Below, in pieces: positions 1 to 6,161 of a DNA stretch of 13,856 nucleotides. The notes beneath the pieces are model-generated. The model made no database searches, was not told the origin of the DNA, and worked only from the letters and a program-made list of their open reading frames with translations. The stretch's first letter is position 1, and the number at the start of each line of letters is the position of its first letter. The DNA comes from Chloroflexota bacterium (GTDB lineage: Bacteria > Chloroflexota > Anaerolineae > Anaerolineales > VGOW01), in contig JACRLA010000200.1 of NCBI GenBank assembly GCA_016215145.1, forward strand, positions 1-13,856, given 5' to 3'. A program made the position numbers and the translations under genes.

Positions 1-1
1 A

Positions 2-1126
2 TTCGCCTGCCTCCTGCAATTCGGCGTGACCCTGCTGCGCCCCTTTGGCTGGGATCGTTGGCGGCACATCCCTCTGATCGTTTTTGTGATATGGACGCTC
101 GTCACGTTCTTCATCCTGCCCTCATTTATTTCTGATTCGCAAACAATCTCCAACATCGCCAACGCCCTCGCCCGTTACTTCATCGGCTTCAGCGGCGGCA
201 TGCTCTCGGCGTACGGTTTGCGCCAACAAGCTGTGCGCCGCATCGCCCTGCTCAACGTCCCGCACATTGTAAATACTCTGCGCGTCGGTGGCGTTGCCCT
301 CGTGTTGTATGCTTTCTTCGCTGGACTCGTCTCGCCCGCCGTTCCATTTTTTCCGGGGAATATGATCAACACGCGCGTCTTTGTTGACACCTTTGGCGTG
401 CCGACGATGGTGTTCCGTTCAGCCGTCGGTTTAATATTAACTATTTCGATCATCCGCGCCCTTGAAGTGTTTGAAGTGGAAACGGAGCGCATGATCGAAA
501 GCATGGAGCAAGGACAAATACTCGCCGCCGAGCGTGAACGCATCGCCCGCGACCTGCACGATGGCGCGATTCAAAAAGTGTACACCGCCGGGTTGTTGGT
601 CGAGTCAACTTCCAAATTGATCAACGGCAACGAAGCGGCGGCGAATCGTTTGCACAAAGCACTTGAAGTGTTGAATGACGCCATCGGCGATCTGCGGCGC
701 AACTTGGGCGAGCTTCGCTCCGAACCCTCCAATGCAACATTGTTAGAATCGCTTCGCGCTGTCGCCGCCGATCCGCGCTTCTGCTCTTTGGTCAACGTCT
801 CACTCGATCTCAAACTATCGCCCGCCGATTCGTTTTCGCCGATTCGCACGGCGCACGTCATCGCCATTGTCAACGAGTCGCTTTCCAACGTGGTGCGTCA
901 TGCCCATGCCCATCAAGTTTTGATCAGCACTCATCGTGTAGATGATTGGTTGCAAATTTTAATTCGGGATGACGGCGTTGGGCTGGCGCGCGAACCGAAT
1001 GCCGGTTATGGATTGCGTAACATGCGCGACCGCGCCCGTTTGTTAGGTGGGGCGATCCACATCAACGGTGAAAACGGCAAAGGCACGCTGGTGACGTTGA
1101 TGGCGCCGTGGAAGGATGAGCATTAA
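2..1126 (+). CDS. Membrane sensor histidine kinase, NarL/DegS (HisKA_3) type, 5'-truncated
   Basis: The reading frame is open from the first bases of the window, so the gene starts upstream; the GTG at 26 is probably internal. About 374 residues are visible. The N-terminal half has several hydrophobic segments (around IPLIVFVIWTLVTFFIL, the ALARYFIGF segment, VALVLYAFFAGLV and the VGLILTISII segment), so this is a multi-pass membrane input region with no recognised ligand domain. A short coiled region leads to the dimerisation/phosphoacceptor motif ERERIARDLHDG, whose His is the expected phosphorylation site in HisKA_3 kinases. The ATPase domain shows the N-box NESLSNVVRHA and glycine boxes DDGVGL and GYGLRNMRDRA. 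The partner is the LuxR-type regulator that follows. Its stop codon TAA lies within the TTAA that begins a palindromic repeat. The signal sensed is unknown. Confidence 0.9.
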   Translation, partial: FACLLQFGVTLLRPFGWDRWRHIPLIVFVIWTLVTFFILPSFISDSQTISNIANALARYFIGFSGGMLSAYGLRQQAVRRIALLNVPHIVNTLRVGGVALVLYAFFAGLVSPAVPFFPGNMINTRVFVDTFGVPTMVFRSAVGLILTISIIRALEVFEVETERMIESMEQGQILAAERERIARDLHDGAIQKVYTAGLLVESTSKLINGNEAAANRLHKALEVLNDAIGDLRRNLGELRSEPSNATLLESLRAVAADPRFCSLVNVSLDLKLSPADSFSPIRTAHVIAIVNESLSNVVRHAHAHQVLISTHRVDDWLQILIRDDGVGLAREPNAGYGLRNMRDRARLLGGAIHINGENGKGTLVTLMAPWKDEH

Positions 1127-1227
1127 AAGCAGAACGCTGAAATCGCTGAGAACGCTGAATCTCGCTGATATAAAACGAATCAGCGTTGATCAGCGCCAAT
1201 CAGCGACATCAGCGTGCAAAGGTTTAA
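1123..1227. repeat. Palindromic CGCTGA/TCAGCG repeat, copy A
   Basis: A 105-bp imperfect palindrome bounded by TTAA. The left arm has four CGCTGA hexamers 9-10 bp apart, an AT-rich centre follows, and the right arm has four TCAGCG hexamers with the same spacing. The end sequence GCAAAGGTTTAA closes it. Related copies lie at 7308-7415, 7412-7490 and 9364-9415. It fills the gap between the kinase and regulator genes and would form a long hairpin in their transcript. It has no coding content. A small non-autonomous mobile or REP-like element is the likeliest identity. Confidence 0.85.
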
Positions 1228-1238
1228 ACACAAACTCT

Positions 1239-1901
1239 ATGACAAAAATTCGCGTCCTCTTAGTTGACGATCACGAAATCGTTCGGTTGGGGTTGATGAC
1301 TCTGATCAACGATCAAGAGAATATGGAAGTGGTGGGCGAGGCGGGCACCGCAGGTGAGTCGCTGAAAAGTGTGGAGCAGCTGCGCCCTGATGTTGTGTTG
1401 ATGGACATCCGCATGCCCGGCGAGGGCGGCATCGTCGCCACGCGCGACATCATTTTAAAATTTCCGCAAACAAAAGTAGTCATGCTTACATCTTTTGCCG
1501 ATGATGAACTGGTGATGCGGGCGATTCAAGCGGGGGCGGTGGGCTACGTCTTGAAGCAGGTCGGTAATGAAGAACTGCTGCGCGCAGTGGCGGCTGCTGC
1601 GCGCGGTGAGGCGCTGCTCGATCCTTCAACCACCTCGCGTCTTCTGTCGCGTGTGCGCGAACAAGAACGCAAATCCGAAGAAGATGCGTTTCGCGATTTG
1701 TCAGATCGTGAGATGGACGTGCTGGTGCAAGTGGCGCGCGGCAAAACCAACGCCGAGATCGGCGTGCTTTTAAATTTGAGCGGGAAGACTGTGCGCAACT
1801 ACGTCAGCACGATCTTGGAGAAACTTCATCTGGTGAATCGCATTGAACTGGCGACGTATGCAGTGGAACATCATCTCTTTGACAAACTTGGGCGCGAATA
1901 A
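1239..1901 (+). CDS. Response regulator, NarL/LuxR family
   Basis: A 220-residue two-domain regulator that binds DNA when phosphorylated by the upstream kinase. The receiver domain has the acidic pair at D10-D11, the phosphoacceptor D56 (VVLMDIRMP), T84 and K106. The C-terminal LuxR-type helix-turn-helix covers about residues 153-215 (LSDREMDVLVQVARGKTNAEI, recognition region SGKTVRNYVSTILEKL). The ATG at 1239 is preferred over the in-frame ATG at 1116: the extra 41 residues would be translated from the palindromic repeat, and the receiver fold begins exactly at MTKIRVLLVDD. No good ribosome-binding site precedes 1239; the nearest AAAGG lies 16 nt upstream inside the repeat. The next promoter downstream drives a multiheme cytochrome, so cytochrome expression is a plausible target, but this is inferred from position only. 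Confidence 0.93.
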   Translation: MTKIRVLLVDDHEIVRLGLMTLINDQENMEVVGEAGTAGESLKSVEQLRPDVVLMDIRMPGEGGIVATRDIILKFPQTKVVMLTSFADDELVMRAIQAGAVGYVLKQVGNEELLRAVAAAARGEALLDPSTTSRLLSRVREQERKSEEDAFRDLSDREMDVLVQVARGKTNAEIGVLLNLSGKTVRNYVSTILEKLHLVNRIELATYAVEHHLFDKLGRE

Positions 1902-1918
1902 TGTGAAGTGTCACCTGC

Positions 1919-1975
1919 CCCTATTTAATTAGGGTCAACTGTCCCTAACCTCCTCGACGGCGTTCCCCTTATAGT
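1919..1975 (+). promoter_or_regulatory. Promoter with triple CCCTA half-site operator, copy 1
   Basis: CCCTAT (1919-1924), TTAGGG (1929-1934) and CCCTAA (1943-1948) form alternating inverted half-sites. After 20 bp comes TATAGT (1970-1975), a plausible -10 box. The same arrangement occurs at 3540-3595. No good -35 hexamer is seen, which suits an activated promoter. If TATAGT is the -10, the cytochrome at 2160 has a leader of about 180 nt. No riboswitch family was recognised in that leader. Confidence 0.55.
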
Positions 1976-1982
1976 AGAAACA

Positions 1983-2000
1983 AGATTAAAACTTGATAAG
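1983..2000 (+). promoter_or_regulatory. 18-bp motif shared with 4963-4980
   Basis: AGATTAAAACTTGATAAG here and AGATTAAAGTATGATAAG at 4963-4980 agree at 15 of 18 positions. Both lie upstream of multiheme cytochrome genes. The motif could be an alternative promoter element, an operator or an RNA leader element; the sequence does not decide. Confidence 0.3.
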
Positions 2001-2159
2001 TGTTTTGCAAGCTCTGTTGGCTTGTGTGATCACTCTTCAACGCGCCTCTCTCCTCTCTCAAAAGCGATTGAACAGATCGGGTGCGACCTAATTCTGTAAC
2101 TGCTGCGGGTCAGATAACTGAACCGTTTTCAGAAATACAAATAGGTAAAGGAGAATGCT

Positions 2160-3377
2160 ATGTTACGCAAATTGATATTGCCAGCGGCGGTAGTGGTTGT
2201 GATATTGCTGTTGGCGGCGTGTGCCGGTCCGCAAGGTCTGGCAGGTCCGGCAGGTCCGACGGGAGCCAAAGGCGATGCCGGTCCCGCAGGTCCCAAAGGT
2301 GATGCGGGCGCTGCCGGAATTGCCGGGTCGGACTACATCACTTCGGCGAAGTGTGGCGAGTGCCATAAAGAAATCTATGATACTTTCCGCAAGAGCGGTC
2401 ATCCGTGGAAGTTAAATAAAGTGGTCGGCGGCAAGGCGCCGGAATACCCATTTACGAAACTTCCCGCGCTGCCCGAAGGTTACACCTGGAATGACATTTC
2501 CTACGTCATCGGCGGCTTCAACTGGAAAGCTCGCTTCATGAACAAGGACGGCTTCATCATCACCGATAAGCCGGGCGCGAGCGGCAACGATAAATATCTC
2601 AATCAATATAACTTTGCTAACGACGCTGTTGGCAAAGATGCGGGTTGGGTTGGGTACAACCCCGGCGTGAAAGAATTGAAGTATACCTGCGGAACTTGCC
2701 ATACAACCGGCTATAAACCTACTGGCAATCAAGACAACATGAAGGGCGTGGTTGGTACGTGGGCTGAACCTGGCATTCAATGCGAATCGTGCCATGGCCC
2801 GGGTAGTTCACACGCCAAGAACCCTTACGGCTCTGCCGTCAAAGTGGATCGCAGTTCGGAGTTATGCGGCAAGTGCCATCGCCGCGACAACGTGGAAGTG
2901 GTGAATGCTGCTGGCGGTTTCATCGAGCATCACGAGCAGTATGAGGAGTTGTATCAGAGCAAGCACATCACCCTCGACTGCGTGACCTGCCATGATCCGC
3001 ACAAAGGTGTGGCACAGTTGCGTCAGGCGAAAGCCCAAACTACCCGCACCACCTGCGCCAACTGCCACTTCAAAGAAGCCAAAGCTCAAAAGGTAGATAA
3101 ACACGCCAACGTGAAATGCGAGTCGTGCCACATGCCGCGCATCGTCAAATCGGCCTGGGGCGATGCCAAGAAATTCACCGGCGATATTCGCGCGCATCTC
3201 ATGGCGATTGACACCTCGCTGACGAGCCAATTCACCGCCGATGGTAAAGCGGCGAATTCGCAAATCGCGTTGGACTTCGCTTGTAAATCGTGCCACATAC
3301 CGGGCGGCGCAATGGAGAAGAAAGACGATCTTTTGAAAGAGACGGCGAATAGCTATCACACGGCGGCGAAGAAGTAA
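2160..3377 (+). CDS. Octaheme c-type cytochrome lipoprotein with collagen-like linker
   Basis: A 405-residue exported lipoprotein. The signal peptide ends in a lipobox (LLLAAC, lipidated C21). Residues 22-56 form a Gly-X-Y collagen-like linker (GPAGPTGAKGDAG and similar). Eight CXXCH heme sites start at C65, C177, C208, C236, C274, C299, C320 and C375; additional His residues (HHEQY near 257, SKH near 269) are candidate axial ligands. The segments YVIGGFNWKARF, CGTCHTTGY, GIQCESCHGPG and CVTCHDPHKG resemble the broad cytochrome c554-like multiheme family. No CXXCK active-site motif of NrfA type is present, so a nitrite-reductase assignment is not supported. Start: ATG 2160 has AAAGGAG at 2147-2153. 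It probably sits on the outer face of the membrane as an electron carrier or terminal reductase; the substrate is unknown. A terminator-like hairpin follows. Confidence 0.9.
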   Translation: MLRKLILPAAVVVVILLLAACAGPQGLAGPAGPTGAKGDAGPAGPKGDAGAAGIAGSDYITSAKCGECHKEIYDTFRKSGHPWKLNKVVGGKAPEYPFTKLPALPEGYTWNDISYVIGGFNWKARFMNKDGFIITDKPGASGNDKYLNQYNFANDAVGKDAGWVGYNPGVKELKYTCGTCHTTGYKPTGNQDNMKGVVGTWAEPGIQCESCHGPGSSHAKNPYGSAVKVDRSSELCGKCHRRDNVEVVNAAGGFIEHHEQYEELYQSKHITLDCVTCHDPHKGVAQLRQAKAQTTRTTCANCHFKEAKAQKVDKHANVKCESCHMPRIVKSAWGDAKKFTGDIRAHLMAIDTSLTSQFTADGKAANSQIALDFACKSCHIPGGAMEKKDDLLKETANSYHTAAKK

Positions 3378-3411
3378 TTTCCTAGTGTTGCTCCCCAAAG
3401 CAGTTAAGAAC

Positions 3412-3439
3412 ACTTGGCTGATCGCAAGATCAGCCAAGT
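3412..3439 (+). terminator. Hairpin after the octaheme gene
   Basis: A perfect 12-bp stem, ACTTGGCTGATC with its complement, closed by a GCAA tetraloop (GNRA type), 34 bp after the stop codon. It is followed by TTGTTAAATG, a weak U-rich tail. Probable transcription terminator or 3'-end stabiliser separating the two lipoprotein genes. Confidence 0.65.
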
Positions 3440-3476
3440 TGTTAAATGTATTTACTCATCCACTTCATCATGCCTC

Positions 3477-3530
3477 CTGTCATATTCAAATGACTTTTGT
3501 ATGACAGAAGAAGTGACAATGGGATTGACA
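3477..3530 (+). promoter_or_regulatory. Phased TGAC repeats and inverted CTGTCATA upstream of the EB_dh-type gene
   Basis: CTGTCATA (3477-3484) and TATGACAG (3500-3507) are exact inverted copies. Reading on, TGAC occurs at 3491, 3502, 3514 and 3526 (the last three as TGACA), 11-12 bp apart and so on nearly one DNA face. The array ends 10 bp before the CCCTA element. It looks like a transcription-factor binding array; the factor is not identifiable. Confidence 0.4.
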
Positions 3531-3539
3531 TTGGCATGT

Positions 3540-3595
3540 CCCTATCACAATAGGGTCACTCATCCCTAACGCGATCCATTCGATCCTCCTATAGT
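3540..3595 (+). promoter_or_regulatory. Promoter with triple CCCTA half-site operator, copy 2
   Basis: CCCTAT (3540-3545), ATAGGG (3550-3555) and CCCTAA (3564-3569) repeat the arrangement at 1919-1948 with identical spacing. TATAGT follows at 3590-3595, 19 bp after CCCTAAC. The sequence between and after the half-sites is not conserved, so this looks like a maintained binding site and not a recent duplication. The ribosome-binding site AAAGGAGG (3611-3618) follows closely, giving a short leader. Confidence 0.55.
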
Positions 3596-3626
3596 GTGAT
3601 CATTAAATCCAAAGGAGGATTTTCTA

Positions 3627-4748
3627 ATGAAACACAAACTGTTTACTCTCATTGGTGTCTTGGCAGCGATCAGCATGATCCTTGCCGCGTGCGCCACCCC
3701 CACCACCGAAGCGCCCAAGCCGACAGACCTGCCCAAACCCACCGCAGTTCCGCCGACGGTTGCGCCGACGGCTGTTCCGCCAACGGCAATGCCCGCGTTC
3801 AAAGCTCCCGAAGGTGCGTTGGTTTCTGTTGCAGCTTCAGCCGATCCGAAACTGGATGGCGTTGCCGATGACGCGATGTGGAAAGATGCCCCCGCGACTC
3901 AAATTAAAATCGAAGGTGGCGTCAATAATTTTTCATCCAATGTCGTATTCAAATCTGTTTACACCAAAGAGAAGGTGTACTTCTTGATGACCTACGACGA
4001 CAAGACCAACAGCGAGAAACGCTCGCCGTGGCTGCTTAAAGATGGCAAGTGGGCGCAACTGACCGACCCCAATGATAAGGGCGGCGACAATAACGTTTAT
4101 TACGAAGACAAGTTCTCGATGATCTGGCCCATTAGCACGATCCCGAACTTTGACAAGCAAGGCTGCTTCGTTGCTTGCCACGCCGGTGAACCCAACAAAC
4201 CTTACGGCAACAAATATCTCCCCGAAGGTTTAACGGCTGACATTTGGCATTGGAAATCGCAACGCAATGTGGCGCAGGTAGATGATCAATATCTCGACAG
4301 CACCAAATGGGATAAAGAAAAATCACCCGATGCCGGACGCAAGAGCGATCCGAATGACGGCGGCGGTTACAAGAACAACATTGACGACAAGACCAAACTC
4401 CCTGCCTTCGGCTTAGCGGGCAACAAACCTGCGGGCGCGGGCAACTACCTCATCCTCGATGGCGACAAAGTTCCGTTTGATGCGACGAAGTATAAAGAAG
4501 GCGACATGGTCCCCGGCGTGTATGCCGCGCCTTACAAAGGTGATCGTGGCGACATCAGCGCCGCGTGGAAGTGGGCAGACGGCAAGTGGACGATTGAGTT
4601 CGCGCGCAAGCTCGACACCGGCGGCAAGACCGATGTGCAATTCAAAGATTTGAAAGGCACCTACTACTTCGGCGTCGCCGTGTTCGACAACGCCCAAGTG
4701 CGTCACGCTTATCAAAGCGGCTCGACACCTTTTGTTTTCAAACCGTAG
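3627..4748 (+). CDS. Lipoprotein with ethylbenzene-dehydrogenase-type heme-binding domain (EB_dh)
   Basis: A 373-residue lipoprotein. The signal peptide ends at a lipobox (MILAAC, lipidated C22) and a Pro/Thr/Ala linker runs to about residue 60. The rest matches the EB_dh fold known from the heme b-binding gamma subunits of type II DMSO-reductase-family enzymes: LDGVADDAMWKDAP near the start, VYFLMTYDD, GCFVACHAGE (179-188), ADIWHWK (204-210), and near the end GKWTIEFARKLDTG and FGVAVFDNAQVRHAY. The site CFVACH (180-185) has three residues between the cysteines, not the two of a classical c-heme site, so covalent heme attachment is uncertain. No molybdopterin or iron-sulfur subunit is encoded here, so the protein probably serves as a stand-alone electron carrier beside the octaheme protein. 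ATG 3627 follows AAAGGAGG with 8-nt spacing. Confidence 0.85.
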   Translation: MKHKLFTLIGVLAAISMILAACATPTTEAPKPTDLPKPTAVPPTVAPTAVPPTAMPAFKAPEGALVSVAASADPKLDGVADDAMWKDAPATQIKIEGGVNNFSSNVVFKSVYTKEKVYFLMTYDDKTNSEKRSPWLLKDGKWAQLTDPNDKGGDNNVYYEDKFSMIWPISTIPNFDKQGCFVACHAGEPNKPYGNKYLPEGLTADIWHWKSQRNVAQVDDQYLDSTKWDKEKSPDAGRKSDPNDGGGYKNNIDDKTKLPAFGLAGNKPAGAGNYLILDGDKVPFDATKYKEGDMVPGVYAAPYKGDRGDISAAWKWADGKWTIEFARKLDTGGKTDVQFKDLKGTYYFGVAVFDNAQVRHAYQSGSTPFVFKP

Positions 4749-4760
4749 AAAAAAAAGATT

Positions 4761-4795
4761 CAAACACCGAGTGTCTTTAAGACACTCGGTGTTTG
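4761..4795. terminator. Long perfect hairpin after the EB_dh-type gene
   Basis: Left arm CAAACACCGAGTGTC (4761-4775) and right arm GACACTCGGTGTTTG (4781-4795) pair perfectly; the TTTAA between them can extend the stem further. There is no U-tract on the plus-strand side, but A8 just before it (4749-4756) would give a U-tract on the minus strand. Transcript-end hairpin or the first half of a tandem palindrome. Confidence 0.6.
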
Positions 4796-4816
4796 GAATA
4801 GGGATGTGCTAGATTC

Positions 4817-4847
4817 AGACACCGAGTGTCTTTGACACTCGGTGTCT
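4817..4847. terminator. Second hairpin with the same stem core
   Basis: AGACACCGAGTGTC (4817-4830) pairs with GACACTCGGTGTCT (4834-4847) across a TTT loop. The core ACACCGAGTGTC is identical to the hairpin at 4761-4795, 21 bp upstream, so the two are a tandem pair. A short T-rich tail (TCGTTCT) follows. Confidence 0.55.
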
Positions 4848-4857
4848 CGTTCTAAAC

Positions 4858-4890
4858 AGACCCGAAGGGTTCACAAAAACCTTCGGGTCT
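4858..4890 (+). terminator. Third hairpin, CCCGAAGG family
   Basis: AGACCCGAAGG (4858-4868) pairs exactly with CCTTCGGGTCT (4880-4890) across an 11-nt A-rich loop, 10 bp after the preceding hairpin. The stem shares CCCGAAGG with the hairpin at 10842-10874. It probably insulates the lipoprotein gene from the next promoter at about 4905. Confidence 0.6.
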
Positions 4891-4900
4891 TGCGATTTGC

Positions 4901-4980
4901 CTCCTATAGAAGATGACATTCGTCATCACAAGAATTGATAGTTGACCACTTAACTCCTCAACAGATTAAAGTATGATAAG
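4901..4980 (+). promoter_or_regulatory. Probable promoter region of the nonaheme cytochrome operon
   Basis: CTCCTATAGA (4901-4910) matches the CTCCTATAGT of the promoter at 3590-3595, so TATAGA at 4905-4910 is a candidate -10 box; the CCCTA half-sites are absent here. Further down, the motif at 4963-4980 (shared with 1983-2000) contains TATGAT and TGATAA, another possible -10. Which of the two is used cannot be decided by eye. Confidence 0.35.
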
Positions 4981-5010
4981 CGCAGTTTGGAAAAGGAAAC
5001 AGGAGTAACC

Positions 5011-6147
5011 ATGAAACATTTAATCCGAGCAGGGATCATCGCCGCATTTTTAGTGCTGATCGTTTTGGCGATGGCGTTTTCCACTGCGAATGCCGCCTCC
5101 ACACCTCAGCAGGTGACGCCGACACCGGCGGCGCCCGCTATGACGATCAATTCTGATAAACAATGTCTCGACTGCCACGGCAAACCCGATCAAATTAAAG
5201 ATCTGCCCAATGGCGAGCAACTGTATCTCACCATTGATGGCACGGCGTATGCCGCCTCGAAACATGGCAAAGCCTCTATCGGTTGTTTCAACTGCCACAG
5301 CAACATCACCGCCTTCCCTCACCCGCCCTCTGCCTTCCGAAGTTTGCGGCAAGTGGCGTACGATTTCTCGCAGTCGTGCAAAACCTGTCATCCTAACGAA
5401 GCCACCAAACAAACCGACAGCATTCATAATCAATTGCATCTCAAAGGCAACGACAACACCGCCACCTGCTCCGATTGCCATAACCCGCATTACACCCAAT
5501 CACCCAACACACCGCGCGCCAACATCCCTAATGCCTGCGTCAAGTGTCACAGCCGCATCGTCGCCGAATACAAAGAGAGCGCTCACGGCACGGCTCTGGT
5601 CAAAGACGACAACGCCGACGTGCCATCGTGCATCACCTGTCACGGCGTGCATAACATCGCCGACCCGCGCACCACAAAATTTTTGCTCAACTCGCCGCAG
5701 TTGTGCGCCTCGTGCCACACCGATAAAGTCCGCATGTCGAAGTATGGATTGAACATGGATGTCTACAATTCGTACGTCGCCGATTTTCACGGCACCACGG
5801 TGACACTCTTTGAACAACGCGCCCCTGATCAACTTCCCAATAAACCGTTGTGCATTGATTGTCACGGCACGCATAAGATCAGCAGCGTCCGCGATCCCAA
5901 GAAGGGACTCGAAGTTAAAGAAAATCTTCTAACCACCTGTCAAAAATGTCATCCCGGCGCGTCGGCGAATTTCCCCGATGCCTGGTTGAGCCATTACGAC
6001 CCATCGCCGCAACACAACCCCTTAGTGTTTTACGTCAACCTGTTCTATCAATTCTTCATCCCCGGCGTCATCGGTAGCATGGTGGTCTTTGTGGTCGCCG
6101 ACGCCGGAAACAAAATTGTTAAACGCCTTCGCGGCAAGAAAGATTGA
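5011..6147 (+). CDS. Nonaheme c-type cytochrome with C-terminal membrane anchor
   Basis: 378 residues. The signal peptide (hydrophobic 8-24) probably ends at TANA-AS near residue 28. Nine CXXCH sites follow: CLDCH (from C52), CFNCH, CKTCH, CSDCH, CVKCH, CITCH, CASCH, CIDCH and CQKCH, interspersed with many His residues able to give bis-His ligation. Near residues 335-365 there is a hydrophobic segment (YQFFIPGVIGSMVVFVVA) and then a basic tail (KRLRGKKD), so the heme domain faces the periplasm and is tethered by its C-terminus. ATG 5011 is preferred over the in-frame TTG at 4987 because AGGAG lies 5 nt before it and the signal peptide starts there. The b-type cytochrome gene begins 14 bp downstream, so the two proteins very likely form a quinol:multiheme-cytochrome complex comparable in parts to Geobacter CbcL. 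Confidence 0.9.
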   Translation: MKHLIRAGIIAAFLVLIVLAMAFSTANAASTPQQVTPTPAAPAMTINSDKQCLDCHGKPDQIKDLPNGEQLYLTIDGTAYAASKHGKASIGCFNCHSNITAFPHPPSAFRSLRQVAYDFSQSCKTCHPNEATKQTDSIHNQLHLKGNDNTATCSDCHNPHYTQSPNTPRANIPNACVKCHSRIVAEYKESAHGTALVKDDNADVPSCITCHGVHNIADPRTTKFLLNSPQLCASCHTDKVRMSKYGLNMDVYNSYVADFHGTTVTLFEQRAPDQLPNKPLCIDCHGTHKISSVRDPKKGLEVKENLLTTCQKCHPGASANFPDAWLSHYDPSPQHNPLVFYVNLFYQFFIPGVIGSMVVFVVADAGNKIVKRLRGKKD

Positions 6148-6161
6148 AAAAGGCAAGCGAC

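Noticed and set aside
1116..1238. N-terminal extension of the NarL-type regulator from the ATG at 1116
   Set aside because: The 41 extra residues are translated from the palindromic repeat and overlap the kinase stop; the receiver domain starts at 1239.
1976..2159. GEMM/c-di-GMP or other riboswitch in the long leader of the octaheme gene
   Set aside because: Considered because such switches control multiheme cytochromes in Geobacter, but no conserved core or matching pairing pattern was found by eye; a covariance-model search would settle it.
2160..3377. Nitrite reductase (NrfA) or hydroxylamine/octaheme reductase assignment
   Set aside because: There is no CXXCK site or other catalytic signature; only a generic c554-like multiheme pattern is visible.
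2412..3437. Long minus-strand frames opposite the octaheme gene, and similar ones opposite other cytochromes
   Set aside because: They lack starts with ribosome-binding sites and any recognisable domain, and lie fully opposite strongly supported genes; they are by-products of codon bias.
3525..3553. A TTGACA-based sigma-70 promoter overlapping the CCCTA operator
   Set aside because: TTGACA at 3525-3530 is exact, but the matching -10 position reads CAATAG or ACAATA; the TATAGT at 3590 shared with 1970 is the better candidate.
4987..5010. TTG start for the nonaheme cytochrome
   Set aside because: The TTG would put the ribosome-binding site AGGAG inside the gene and add residues before a normal signal peptide; ATG 5011 is better.
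6144..6161. TTG start overlapping the previous stop for the b-type cytochrome
   Set aside because: It lacks a good ribosome-binding site; ATG 6162 has AAAGG 8 nt upstream.
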